NCBI RefSeq assembly: GCF_026113935.1
Contig: NZ_JAPEUL010000009.1
Span: 454,501 to 518,500, forward strand
Source: Marinomonas rhodophyticola
GTDB taxonomy: Bacteria > Pseudomonadota > Gammaproteobacteria > Pseudomonadales > Marinomonadaceae
DNA length: 64,000 nucleotides
Direction: 5' to 3'
The notes beneath the pieces were generated by a model. It had not been told where the DNA came from. It worked only from the letters and a program-made list of their open reading frames with translations, and made no database searches. Position numbers and translations under genes: made by a program. Below, piece by piece: positions 19,051 to 29,543 of the stretch. Each line of letters starts with the position of its first letter. The stretch's first letter is position 1.

Positions 19051-19704
19051 AAGTCTCCAAACGATAACCCATGTTTCTGACGGTAATAATGACATCTCGC
19101 CCCAGCTTCTTGCGTAACCGACTGATGTAAACTTCAATGGTATTGCTCTCGATTTCGGCACCGAATTGGTACAAACGGTCTTCAAGTTGTGAACGAGACA
19201 ATAGAGTACCTGGACGCTGTACAAAGCCTTCGAATAGCGCCCATTCACGCGCAGTCAATTCCACGTTTTGTCCATTCGCCTTGATGCGATGTTCACTCAG
19301 ATCTATTTCTAAATGACCGATTTTGACGAGCGGATTTGGGTCGCCACGATAACGTCGAGCAACCGCACTGACTCGAGCTGATAATTCGGATAGGTCAAAA
19401 GGCTTGATTAAATAATCGTCGGCTCCGGCGTTTAGTCCTTCAATTCGATCCGATACCTGATCGCGAGCGGTAAGAATGATAACGGGCGTTGAGTCTCCAG
19501 ATTTTCTAAGGCTTTTAAAAAATCAAAGCCATTGCCATCCGGCAACATAAGGTCGAGCAGAATCAAGTTATAACTGGTGGTTTGTACGCTGGCTTGTGCA
19601 AAATTCAGGCTTTGCACCCAATCTACTGCGTGACCGTCATCACGAATTTGATCGCGAACGGCTTCTCCTAACCCAGTGGTATCTTCTATTAACAATACTC
19701 GCAT
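19040..19704 (-). CDS. OmpR family response regulator (one frameshift)
   Basis: Receiver domain MRVLLIEDTTGLGEAV with the phospho-acceptor Asp in LILLDLMLPDG (about residue 51). An indel near 19497 (GG where GGG is expected) breaks the frame; it resumes as TPVIILTARDQVSDR and AGADDYLIKPF. The C-terminal winged helix shows LTAREWALFEGFVQRPG and IEVYISRLRKKLG. Joined length of about 221 residues is typical. It is upstream of and overlaps the kinase gene. Confidence 0.85.
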
Positions 19705-19747
19705 GCCGTATCTCTGATTAGATTGTTTTGCTCATCATAGCTCATTG

Positions 19748-19764
19748 ACCTGACATTAACCTGA
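19748..19764. promoter_or_regulatory. Candidate OmpR-family binding site (11-bp direct repeat)
   Basis: ACCTGA occurs twice, 11 bp start to start, in the region between the two-component genes and the divergent DUF2271 gene. Half-sites one helical turn apart on the same face are the usual form for tandem OmpR-type dimers. Confidence 0.45.
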
Positions 19765-19891
19765 AAGGCGAGACGAGAAAGGCTATTTCGATTTTGTTGA
19801 GAGCTTCTGTCTTTATAAAAATATCGGCGTTCAGCTCAGAGTCAGGAAAGGATTATAGAGTGCTGTTATCAGATCTTAAAAGGAAACCACG

Positions 19892-20365
19892 ATGAAACAC
19901 ATTCTATTGGCGTTAAGCATTTTTTCAGGCTTGGCATTGTCCATGTCAGCACAGGCTCGGGAAGTAACCTTTACTACCCAACTGGCTCGCTACAATGGCA
20001 GCGGCGCGTATTTTGCGATTTATCTTATGGACGCCAATGACAAGTACCAGCAGACGATTTGGGTTGCAGGCAAAGAACGTAAATATTATTCGCACTTACG
20101 TGGCTGGTCTCGTGCAAGCGGTAAAAAAAGTGCTGAATACGACGGCAAAACTGGAGCAAGCATCACCAGCGGTAGATCGTTAACCATTACTCAGAACATA
20201 GACAATAACTTGATCGACTCTGGCTATAAAATAGTGATTGATAGCGCTGTCGAAGACGCAAACAGCAACCAAGCGGATGTGTCGACGCCTTTGACAACAG
20301 CAGGATCCGGCAAAACAGTAATCGGGTCCGGATATGTGATGTCATTTACTTACGATCTTAAATAA
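19892..20365 (+). CDS. DUF2271 periplasmic protein
   Basis: 157 residues with a signal peptide (MKHILLALSIFSGLALSMSAQA, cleavage after AQA near 22). The mature domain begins REVTFTTQLARYNGSGAYFAIYL and contains YSHLRGWSRAS, typical of DUF2271 proteins that accompany PepSY membrane reductases and flavinyltransferases; function is unproven. It is 18 bp upstream of the PepSY-reductase gene and probably cotranscribed. Confidence 0.8.
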   Translation: MKHILLALSIFSGLALSMSAQAREVTFTTQLARYNGSGAYFAIYLMDANDKYQQTIWVAGKERKYYSHLRGWSRASGKKSAEYDGKTGASITSGRSLTITQNIDNNLIDSGYKIVIDSAVEDANSNQADVSTPLTTAGSGKTVIGSGYVMSFTYDLK

Positions 20366-20383
20366 TCGGGTGGAGTAAAGGTT

Positions 20384-22595
20384 ATGTTACGCAAGTTGCA
20401 TGGTTTACCAAGTTTAGCGGTGATGCTATTTGTCATAACGCTGGCCTGTACTGGTGCGGTGCTGTCTTTGATGCCGACATTTCATCGAGCCGTCGCTGTG
20501 ATTCCAGCAGTAGGTGAGGTAAGCGTTGCAACGCTGGCGCAACATGTAGTGACGCATTTTCCACAAGCCGAACGTATAGAACGAGATCTTTCTGGCGAAG
20601 TCATTGTGCATTATCAACAAGACGAAAAGTCTCATGCAGACTTGGTTAATCCGTTAACTGGCGAAAGTATTGCACCGCACCGACCTTCCGCTGTGATGGT
20701 TTGGGTAAAGGATCTGCATCGTTCTTTTTTATTGGGTGACATGGGGCGAATCATGGCGGGTGTGACCGCTGGTTTTATGATGCTGATCTGTCTTTCTGGA
20801 ACCTTTTTATTGGTGCGTCGCATTGGTGGTTGGAAAGCCTTAGTTAGACCTTTTAAAGGCAAAGGCGGCAAACGTATTCATTCGGAGTTAGCGCGTTTCG
20901 CGGTACTTGGCTTGCTTCTCTCCTCATTAACCGGTGCCTATATGTCAGCACTGCGCTTTGGTGTTTTTACCGATCATACTTATGTGGAAGCCGAGTTTCC
21001 TAATGCTGTATCGGGTGGACTGCCCGCTCCTGTCAACTCGTTAATAGCATTAAAAAACATAGATTTAAGTGAACTGCGAGAGCCTCACCTTTCCTGCTCC
21101 TAATGACCGACAAGATGTCTACTCGGTAACAACACGTAGTGGCGTTGGATTTGTCGATCAATCAACAGGCCAATGGCTTTCTTTTGCGGTTTTACCTGAA
21201 AGCGGCGTACTACAACAATTGGTGACGAAACTCCACACAGGCGAAGGTTTGTGGTTGTTAGGGTTAATCCTAGGTGCTTCTGCGTTGACTGTGCCTGTGT
21301 TGTCTTATACTGGTGCTCAGTCTTGGTGGATTCGTCGCCGTTCGGCCATTACTCAAATTAATAGCCAGATCAACACAGTGGATATTGAGCAAGCGGATAC
21401 CATTATTTTGGTCGGATCTGAGGGCAATACAACTTGGGGGTTTGCTCGAGACCTGCAAGCAAACCTCTGTAAAGTGGGTTGTAAGGTGTATTGCGCTGAG
21501 ATGAATCAATTGGCGGATTATTATCCACGCGCGAAGCGATTGTTTATTTTAACTTCGACCTACGGCAATGGCGATGCACCGTCTTCTGCCCATAATTTTT
21601 TAACAAAATTAGCGAGCTTTCGGCCGGATCAGACGCTGCAATTTGCCGTATTGGGCTTCGGTGATCAGCAGTTTCCGCAATTCTGTCAGTATGCGCTAGA
21701 TGTGGATGCAGCTTTACAAAACAAAGGTATAGCCCGTATTCATTCGGTAGGTTTGATCAATCGAGGTTCTTCTGCACAATTTCGGGAATGGGGTAATGAT
21801 ATTGCTGAGGTGACAGGTATTCCGCTTGCTTTAACTCATAACCCGCTGCCCACTCCGACAGCAAAACTGACGCTGATAGATCGTGAAGACTATGGTCTAG
21901 AAGGCTTGGCTGCCACGAGTATTTTTCGCTTTAGCGCGGTAGGTACGGATTCATTACCTTTTTTTGAAGCGGGAGATTTATTGGGGATTGTGCCACCAAA
22001 TGATGACGTGGCACGTTTTTATTCCTTAGCATCCTCAACAACCGATGGCGTATTAGAAATCTGCGTACGTAAACAGCCTTATGGCCTTTGCTCTGGTTAT
22101 TTACATGCTCTAAAACTCGGTGATGGCATTGAAGGTTTTATTCGTCAAAACCCTGAGTTTCGTCCTGCAGTCGGAGGTAATCCGGTAATTCTTATTGGCG
22201 CTGGGGCGGGTATTGGGCCGTTGGCGGGTTTTATTCGTAAAAATACTCAGCGCAATCCGATGTTCCTTTACTGGGGCGGACGCAATGAAGAAGCAGACTT
22301 TCTTTATCAACCCGACCTTGGCCGTTATCTTAACGATCATCGTTTAACAGGATTACAAACGGCTTTCTCACAAACGAAAAGCCAAGCCGCTGAAAAAGCG
22401 TACGTGCAGGACAAGCTGTTAGAAGATCAAACCGCGGTACGACAAATGTTAGAGCAAGGTGCGCAGATCCTTGTTTGTGGTGGCCGAGGCATGGCTGCCG
22501 GTGTCGCTCAGGCGATTAATGACATACTCAAACCATTGCAGATCAATGTTGATGCCTTAAAAGCTCAGGGCCGTTATTTGGAGGATGTTTATTAG
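20384..22595 (+). CDS. PepSY-TM / flavodoxin / ferredoxin-reductase fusion, membrane flavoprotein reductase (one frameshift)
   Basis: Roughly 735-residue fusion. The N-terminal part is PepSY-associated with four TM helices (first at 10-30; LMLICLSGTFLLVRRIGGWK; a third near 175-195). After the indel near 21085 comes the fourth TM (LWLLGLILGASALTVPVL), then a flavodoxin domain (ILVGSEGNTTWGFARDL, STYGNGDAPSSA), then a CPR-type FAD/NAD(P)H module (RFYSLASS, YGLCSGYLH, IGAGAGIGPLAGFIR, VCGGRGMA). It should pass NADPH electrons across the inner membrane, for example to ferric iron or a periplasmic flavoprotein. The partner is likely the DUF2271 protein. Confidence 0.85.
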
Positions 22596-22792
22596 TCATT
22601 TGAGTTGCTTACTAAGCAACGCTTTGTACGTTTCTTGCTCATATCGAGCTTTACAGTAATACTGTTTATATCCCTTCTGCCAAAAAAGTGGTTTAGATGC
22701 ACTAAAAGGACAGGTAATATGCCTGACTTTTATTTTAGAGCCATAGCCATTTGCTATCCAAATTAATGGAAAATGGAATTAGAGAGAAACTT

Positions 22793-24081
22793 ATGAATAC
22801 AACGTTTAAAGTGTTACTTGGAATGGTGCTCGGTATCATTGTTGGACTGATCCTTAATTTAACCGGCCTAAACGCTGACGGAACATGGGCAAACAGTTAC
22901 TTAACCGATGGTGCGTTTAAAGTCGTTGGTACCATGTTTGTAAATGCGCTCAAAATGCTAGTTGTGCCGCTAGTCTTCTTCTCCTTGGTGTGTGGTGTGT
23001 GTGGTATCGGCGACATTAAATTGCTGGGAAGAATTGGCTCCAAATCTTTCTTTTTGTACCTAGTGACGACAGCCATTGCCATTGCTGCAGCGTTAATTAT
23101 TGCAACAGGCTTTGGTATTGGTGAAGGCATGAATGCAGAGTCTTCTGTGAGCTTCACGGGCAAAGAATCTCCACCGCTCTCAACTGTCTTAATCAATATC
23201 ATTCCATCTAATCCAATCAGTGCGATGGCGGATGGTGACATGCTGCCAGTGATTTTCTTCTCTATCATGTTTGGCGTCAGTATCTTAATGGTCGGGAAAA
23301 AAGCCAACGTTGTTAGCGACTTTATCGAAGCGCTGAATGAAATCATGATGAAGATGGTTAACATCATCATGGCAGTAGCTCCGTATGCGGTTTTCTGTTT
23401 GATTGCTAGAGCGATTGCCGATTTGGGTATGGATTTACTAGCTCAACTTCTTGGTTATGTTTTGGTTTTGATTGGTGTCTTGTTGTTCCATTTATTTGTG
23501 ACTTTACAGCTGATTTTAAAAGTCTTATCAGGCTTGAACCCTTTTACCTTCATGAAGAAAATGCGCAACACTCAGGTGTTTGCTTTTAGTACTTCAAGCT
23601 CCAACGCAACCATTCCTGTGACCCTGCGTACTGTGACTCAACGCATGGGGGTGAAAAACTCGGTAGCGTCTTTCACTGTGCCTTTTGGCGCAACCATCAA
23701 TATGGATGGTACGGCCATAATGCAGGGTGTTGCCACTGTCTTTATTGCCAATATCTATAACGTTGAACTGGGCATGATGGGTTACTTAACCGTTATTTTG
23801 ATGTCCGTATTAGCGTCTATTGGTACCGCTGGTGTACCGGTGTGGGCTTGATCATGCTGTCTATGGTATTTGCTCAAGTTGGCTTGCCGATTGAAGGCAT
23901 TGGCTTGATTCTGGGTGTTGACAGATTATTAGATATGATTCGGACTTCGGTGAACGTTTCAGGCGATGCCATGGTATCTATCGTGGTGGCTAAGAGCGAA
24001 GGGCAGCTAGATGAAGCGATATATAATGACCCTGACGCTGGGAATTTCTCTGAATTGCATCTAGAGAAAAAGCAAGCCTAA
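22793..24081 (+). CDS. Dicarboxylate/amino acid:cation symporter (DAACS family; one frameshift)
   Basis: Secondary transporter of the glutamate/C4-dicarboxylate family. ATG 22793 follows AGAGAG. Eight TM segments and family signatures are visible: the serine-rich STSSSNATIPVTLR loop, NMDGTAIMQG in TM7 for cation binding, and GVDRLLDMIRTSVNVSGDA in TM8. The frame breaks near 23845, where GGG appears as GG; rejoined it reads GTAGVPGVGLIMLSMVF. Total is about 430 residues. Substrate (glutamate, aspartate, serine or dicarboxylate) cannot be decided. Confidence 0.88.
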
Positions 24082-24102
24082 AAACGGTTACGTTCTCATA
24101 AT

Positions 24103-24139
24103 AAAAAAACGCTTACCTCTTGGAGGTAAGCGTTTTTTT
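24103..24139. terminator. Strong bidirectional terminator
   Basis: AAAAAAACGCTTACCTC and its complement flank a 4-nt loop, between the convergent symporter and alcohol dehydrogenase genes. Confidence 0.9.
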
Positions 24140-24155
24140 ATGGACCAAGTAGTCT

Positions 24156-25195
24156 TTAGAAACGTGTAACCACAGTGACACCCGGTGGGTTTGCCTTGTC
24201 CATATTCATCAGTGCGGCAATGGATTCTTCTAGGCTGATGGTTCGGCCGAGTAGCTTTTCTGGACTGAGCTTGCCTGACTTGATCATCGCCAACATAGCG
24301 TCGTAACGAAACGCCTGCATACCATGGCTACCGATGATTTCTAGCTCGTGGGCAATGACTAAATTCATTGGAATCGGCGGTGTGGCTTGCTCGCCTAGCA
24401 ACAAGCCGACCTGAACGTGCTTGCCGAGTTTTTTCAAACTTTTAATGGAGTTGATACAGGTTGTTGGGTGACCTAAAGCATCGATTGAGACATGGCCCCG
24501 CCGCGGGTGAGGTCTTTAATGGCTGCAGCGACATCGGCTACGTGGGTGGCGTTAATGGTTGCGTAGGCGCCTAGGGCTTTTGCGAGCCTCAAGTTTATCG
24601 TCTGTCACGTCCACGGCAATCACATTGGCACCAATGCTATTGGCAATCATAATGGCTGACAAGCCAACACCACCACAGCCATGCACCGCCACCCATTGAC
24701 CTGCGCTGACTTTTCCTTGATCAACCACCGCTCTAAACGAGGTAACAAAGCGACAGCCAAGACTGGCTGCTGTGGTGAAGTCTATGTTTTCAGGCAGGGT
24801 AACTAGATTCACATCCGCGTGATGAATGGCAACGTATTCCGCGAAAGATCCCCAATGGGTAAAGCCTGGCTGAGTTTGATTACCGCAGACTTGATGATTG
24901 CCGCCATGGCATTCATGACAAGAGCCACAGCCGCTAACAAAGGGCACAGTAACTCGGTCACCGACTTTGAAGCGTTGAACATCTTTGCCAACGGCTTCAA
25001 TAATGCCGGCAAATTCGTGACCGGAACGTGTGGCAGCACAATGTCTGGGTCGTGTCCCATCCAGCCATGCCAATCACTTCGGCAAACGCCAGTGGCTTCA
25101 ACTTTGATCACAACACCATGATTTTCTGGTGTTGGGTCTTCGACATTCATAATTTTAGGCGTGGCTGAAAAGCTTTCGTAAACAACGGCTTTCAT
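24156..25195 (-). CDS. Zinc-dependent alcohol dehydrogenase family protein (several frameshifts)
   Basis: Medium-chain dehydrogenase. Pieces in three frames line up with one protein of about 345 residues: [37 protein letters not shown] with the catalytic-zinc Cys; [15 protein letters not shown]; the structural-zinc lobe [15 protein letters not shown]; the Rossmann loop [14 protein letters not shown]; and a C-terminal [17 protein letters not shown]. At least three indels fall between 24440 and 25080. The number is high even for this window, so a real pseudogene is possible. It diverges from an Lrp-type regulator. Confidence 0.75.
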
Positions 25196-25331
25196 GGTGT
25201 GCTCCTGTTGGTAATCATCTAATGAGTAGCCTACCTAATGCACGAGAAATTACTTTGCTCTTTTCCTTGAATATTAGCGAACTTAAGAAATACTATTTCT
25301 AATAATAGATAAATTAGAGAGGAATCTTTCA

Positions 25332-25793
25332 ATGGCGGCTTTGGATAAGGTAGACACTGATATTGTTCGACGTATGCAGCAAGATGGCAAATTGACGAAC
25401 GCAAAGCTAGCCAGTGAACTTTCGTTGAGTGAAACACCTTGTTGGCGACGATTAAAACGCCTAGAGGAAGAAGGCATCATAACCGATTATCAGGCGAATC
25501 TAGATCGTCGTAAATTAGGCTTTGGCGTGATGGCGTTTGTGCAGCTGACATGTAATCAACACGATGAAGACACGACTCAAGCGTTTGAAAAGATTATTAA
25601 GCATTGTGACAATGTCTTGTCGTGTCATAACACCACAGGCGCGGCGGACTTCTTACTGCAAGTAGTCGCCAAAGACTTAGACGATTACAGCCGTTTTGTC
25701 GACCAAGTGCTGAGGAAATTGCCTGGTGTTTCCGCAATTGTTTCGAATATATCTTTACGAGAACTTAAAGCCTCAACCCGGTTGCCAGTGTAA
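25332..25793 (+). CDS. Lrp/AsnC family transcriptional regulator
   Basis: 153 residues. The N-terminal HTH is DKVDTDIVRRMQQDGKLTNA then LASELSLSETPCWRRLKRLEEEGII (residues 5-50), and the C-terminal RAM domain starts at LGFGVMAFVQL. The sequence SETPCWRR is characteristic of the BkdR/Lrp-like branch. It diverges from the alcohol dehydrogenase gene and may regulate it. Intact. Confidence 0.85.
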   Translation: MAALDKVDTDIVRRMQQDGKLTNAKLASELSLSETPCWRRLKRLEEEGIITDYQANLDRRKLGFGVMAFVQLTCNQHDEDTTQAFEKIIKHCDNVLSCHNTTGAADFLLQVVAKDLDDYSRFVDQVLRKLPGVSAIVSNISLRELKASTRLPV

Positions 25794-25947
25794 TGATCAA
25801 GAGTGTATCTACTTTTTGTAATAAATATGCAGTCTAAGTGCATCTCTTGAAATGCGGTTGTTTTTAATCCTGCCATCACCAAATATGTATGCAGGAACAC
25901 GAAGTAAGTGAAACGCTAACTAGGAGCTATTGAGCTTAGGAGGAAAG

Positions 25948-26400
25948 ATGCAAAATCAAACTGCACATGCCCACCACATTACAGACATTATTAAAGTAAT
26001 GAACGGCGGTATTGAATTCTACCAAGAAGCGAAAACCAAATTAGATGACAGCACTTATAACGCTTTTTTTAATCGCATGATTGGCGCTAAAGCGGAAGCG
26101 GTTGCTGAGCTGCAGCCATTCGCTGTCGATCAGCAAGGTGAAGTAGAAACCGATACCAATAATCTAGTCAAAGCGCGCCAAACTTATACTAAGTTGATGT
26201 CTAAGATCTCCAGCGAATCGACTGCTTTTACTTACATTGATCAGTTAGAAGAAGTAGAAGACAAGGTGCTCGAAGAGCTTGATTTAGCGCTTGAGAGAAA
26301 ACAAACGCAAGATTGTGAAGTCACTTTGCGCCGCGTTAAAGTTAGAATGAAAGAGTGTCATGACGAAATGAAAGCACTGCAAGTAGCCGCTCAGCATTAA
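25948..26400 (+). CDS. PA2169-type four-helix-bundle protein (DUF2383)
   Basis: 150 residues, almost all helical and rich in Glu, Lys and Gln: DIIKVMNGGIEFYQEAKTKL at the start and a long C-terminal helix with CHDEMKALQ. It belongs to the ferritin-like DUF2383 group of unknown, perhaps stress-related, function. ATG 25948 follows a perfect AGGAGG. Alone in its transcript, with a terminator downstream. Confidence 0.75.
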   Translation: MQNQTAHAHHITDIIKVMNGGIEFYQEAKTKLDDSTYNAFFNRMIGAKAEAVAELQPFAVDQQGEVETDTNNLVKARQTYTKLMSKISSESTAFTYIDQLEEVEDKVLEELDLALERKQTQDCEVTLRRVKVRMKECHDEMKALQVAAQH

Positions 26401-26514
26401 CAATTTGTACTGGAATCAAACAGCGCTTTATTTCACTGCTTAATCTCTGTTGGTTAAAACGAGATCAGGGGGGCAGTTAAGAAAAATAGTCGCTGAATAC
26501 GGCGGTAATACGAA

Positions 26515-26553
26515 AGCCAGCATTGGCAGATTAGGGTCAATGCTGGCTTTTTT
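26515..26553 (+). terminator. Rho-independent terminator
   Basis: AGCCAGCATTG and CAATGCTGGCT with a 13-nt loop, followed by six T. Confidence 0.75.
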
Positions 26554-26660
26554 GTGTCCATTCGACAGGCTCACTTAACGTGCCATATGTTTAGATGTCT
26601 AAACATTTTCTTGCAATTATTGTCCGCTTTTGTCAAAGTATGCACAAAGGAGGAGCCTTT

Positions 26661-28650
26661 ATGACCTATTCACAAAAGACGGCAACGGGGGCGATTTTGC
26701 TTCCAGTCTTTATTCCAACCGTTGTCGTTACCCTATTTCTTATCGTCGGAACCTTAAGTAATCCAGAGCTTGCAGGAGAAGTATTTCAAAGTGCATTGGC
26801 TTGGGTGACTAAGACCTTTGGCTGGTTTTATATGCTGGCGACCGCGATTTTTCTCGTATTTCTTGTTTGTATTGGTTTTAGTCGCTGGGGCAATATTCGC
26901 TTAGGCCCAGATCACGGAGACCCTGAATACAGTTTTCCCGCTTGGTTTGCCATGCTTTTCTCGGCTGGTTACGGGATTGCCTTGTTATTTTTTGGCGTGG
27001 CAGAACCTGTTTTGCACTTTTCCCAACCACCCAATGCGACCGCAGAGACCATTGGTGCCGCTCGTGAAGCCATGCAGATTGCGTATTTCCATTGGGGCTT
27101 ACATATCTGGGGTATTTACGGCCTGATGGGGTTAGTGCTGGCTTATTTTGCGTTCCGTCATGGCTTGCCGCTGTCGGTGCGTTCGGCGCTGTATCCTCTG
27201 ATTGGTGATCGTATATACGGCCCTATTGGTCATATTGTCGACGTATTTGCGATTCTCGGTACCTTATTTGGTTTGGCCACTACGCTTGGCTTGTCGGTTA
27301 CCCAGATCAATGCAGGTTTGCATTATCTTTGGGAAGACATTCCGATTAATACCATGGTGCAAATCACCGCTATTGGTTTAATCACCTTAGCTGCCATTGG
27401 CTCTGTGGTTGCGGGTATGGATAAAGGGGTGAAAAACCTGTCGATTTTGAATATGGGCTTGGCTGTATTCATCATGGTGATTGTGTTTTTTGTTGGCCCA
27501 AGCATCCATATTCTTGATGCTTTTGTACAAAACACTGGTTCGTATCTGAGTAACATTGTCGAGCGTACTTTTAATCTACAGGCTTATACGCAAAGTGATT
27601 GGATTGGTAATTGGACGCTGTTTATTTTTGCTTGGACGATCGCTTGGGCACCGTTTGTTGGTTTGTTTATTGCCAAGATTAGCCGTGGTCGTACGATTCG
27701 TCAGTTTATTTTTGGCGTGCTTGCGGTTCCGACTCTGTTTACCTTTTTATGGTTTGCTATCTTTGGCGATACCGCGCTGTATTTGATTATGGAGCAGGGT
27801 AAGGATGTGCTGATTGGTGAAGTTCAAGCGGATCATTCGGTTGCCTTGTTTCAGTTCTATGACTTGCTACCTTGGTCGACCTTCTTATCTGTGGTCACCG
27901 TCTTTTTGATTATTACTTTCTTTGTCACCTCGTCAGACTCTGGTTCCTTAGTGGTGGATTCCTTGGCGTCTGGTGGTGCGCTAGAAACGCCAGTTTGGCA
28001 ACGAGTCTTTTGGGCATCTCTTGAAGGTATTATCGCTGCAACCTTGTTATTGGCTGGTGGCTTAGGCGCACTGCAAACCATGAGTATTTTGGCTGCTTTG
28101 CCTTTTGCCATCATCATGTTGGTTGCCGCACTTGGTTTATGGCGAGCCTTGGTAATCGAGGGTCATCGTGGGGCCGCGGTAGAAGCTGCAGCGACACCGT
28201 GGCCGAGCCTTTAGTAACGAAGGTAGCTGGCGTAAGCGCTTAAGTACCTTGTTTAAATTCCCTGGCGAAGCCAAGGTAAAGCACTTTATCAAAGATGTTG
28301 TCGAGCCAGCGATGGTGGAAGTTCAGAAGGAATTGGCGACTCATGGTTGGAAAGCCAATATTACCAAAGAAGAAAACGGCGTCACTTTTCAACTAGAGCG
28401 TGACGAAAAATTGGACTTCTATTACCAAGTGATCGCCACGGAACATGAAATCCCAGAAGCGCACAGCGAAAACTCGAAATACGACACTCATTGGCAAGCG
28501 GACGTATATATTCGTAACGGTGCCCTTGGTTATGAACTCTACGGCTGTAGTCAAGATGAGGTAATACGTGACTTGATTGACCAGCTAGAACAGTACTTCA
28601 ACTTCGTTGATTCCGCGCCTGGGCAATTACCTTGGAATACTGTGTCTTAG
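26661..28650 (+). CDS. betT: BCCT family choline/betaine transporter (BetT-like; one frameshift)
   Basis: Sodium- or proton-coupled uptake of choline or betaine for osmoprotection. ATG 26661 follows AGGAGG. Twelve TM segments occupy residues 10-510, with the BCCT signature in TM8 (WTIAWAPFVGLFIAKISRGRT) and VTSSDSGSLVVD. The frame breaks near 28205, and the next frame gives a long cytosolic tail (FKFPGEAKVKHFIKDVVEPAM to PGQLPWNTVS). Joined length of about 663 residues fits BetT, whose long C-terminal domain senses osmolarity. No betAB genes are in the window. Confidence 0.85.
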
Positions 28651-28681
28651 TTTAGATCTAGTAAAATAGCTAGGACTTAGT

Positions 28682-28726
28682 AAAAAGCCAACATTCGCTT
28701 AGCAAGAGTGAATGTTGGCTTTTTTA
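28682..28726. terminator. Bidirectional terminator after betT
   Basis: AAAAAGCCAACATTC and its complement, 13-nt loop, T run on both strands; between convergent betT and cytochrome b561 genes. Confidence 0.85.
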
Positions 28727-28738
28727 GTTGGCAGCATT

Positions 28739-29341
28739 TCATCCTGCCATACGGGCCAAAATGTTATCTTTGAACCAAAAGCGGTGTATTAGAGCCATTG
28801 CTATATGGCCTATCATTAATCCTGCCAGTAGCCATGAGAGAGGGCTGTGTAACAGATCGGCAGGAGCAACCATCCAGGCAATGTGACGTTCTGCTTCAGG
28901 TAGTATTGTCATGCCATATAAGCGTATTTCATAACCTTCACCGTACTGACGTAGAAGTGCAAAAGCTGGCAAAAAAAGCAGTAACGCATAAAAGCTAATA
29001 TGAACGAGGTGTGCAACTTTTCCACCTAGGCCTGGTGCTTTTGGTGGGCGTTGTTTTCGGTTTAGCCATGTCCAATATAAACGAACAAGGGTAACAGCTA
29101 GAATCAGAAGACCTAGTGACCCATGTGGGCCTATGCTGTCTAAGAATAATGTAATCGTATTTTTTCCTGTTCCCCGCCAAGCCAGCACAATAGAGAATTG
29201 CAGTATGACGAGTACTGCTGTTAGCCAATGCAGTGTTCGGCTGATTTTCCCATAGTGGTTATAGCCGTCTCGCCACTGATTGTTTCGGGGATGTGTCTTG
29301 CCTTGATTTGAGGCGTCGGCGTTGTTCACATGTAACGTCAT
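28739..29341 (-). CDS. Cytochrome b561
   Basis: Four-helix inner-membrane di-heme cytochrome of 200 residues. Haem-ligand histidines are visible in SRTLHWLTAVL (TM1), SIGPHGSLGLLI (TM2), HLVHISFYALLLF (TM3) and MIGHIAMALIHRF (TM4). The first 30 residues are a polar extension. These proteins pass quinol electrons, often to superoxide or a periplasmic partner. A Fur-box-like site about 90 bp upstream suggests iron control. Confidence 0.85.
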   Translation of the reverse strand: MTLHVNNADASNQGKTHPRNNQWRDGYNHYGKISRTLHWLTAVLVILQFSIVLAWRGTGKNTITLFLDSIGPHGSLGLLILAVTLVRLYWTWLNRKQRPPKAPGLGGKVAHLVHISFYALLLFLPAFALLRQYGEGYEIRLYGMTILPEAERHIAWMVAPADLLHSPLSWLLAGLMIGHIAMALIHRFWFKDNILARMAG

Positions 29342-29429
29342 TAAACCTAAATCTCCCTAGTTTTTAACCGTGTCCTGAAATCGTGAATGTATTTTAGTGG
29401 TTAAAAGTGATGGTATAAGAGATTTTATT

Positions 29430-29450
29430 ATAACGATAATTGTTATCATT
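29430..29450. promoter_or_regulatory. Fur-box-like site
   Basis: ATAACGATAATTGTTATCAT contains GATAA and TTATC arms of the Fur consensus around a central AT pair, in the upstream region of cytochrome b561. Confidence 0.55.
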
Positions 29451-29543
29451 TGAAGTTGTTTTGTTGTGAAGTTGTGACACCTACAACTAGAGCCTAATAA
29501 AAATTGAGTCTCTAGTTCAGGTATTGCAGCAAGGATGGTGAAG

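Noticed and set aside
24156-25195. Alcohol dehydrogenase as several separate small genes
   Set aside because: The pieces are colinear parts of one medium-chain dehydrogenase; frameshifts explain the split.
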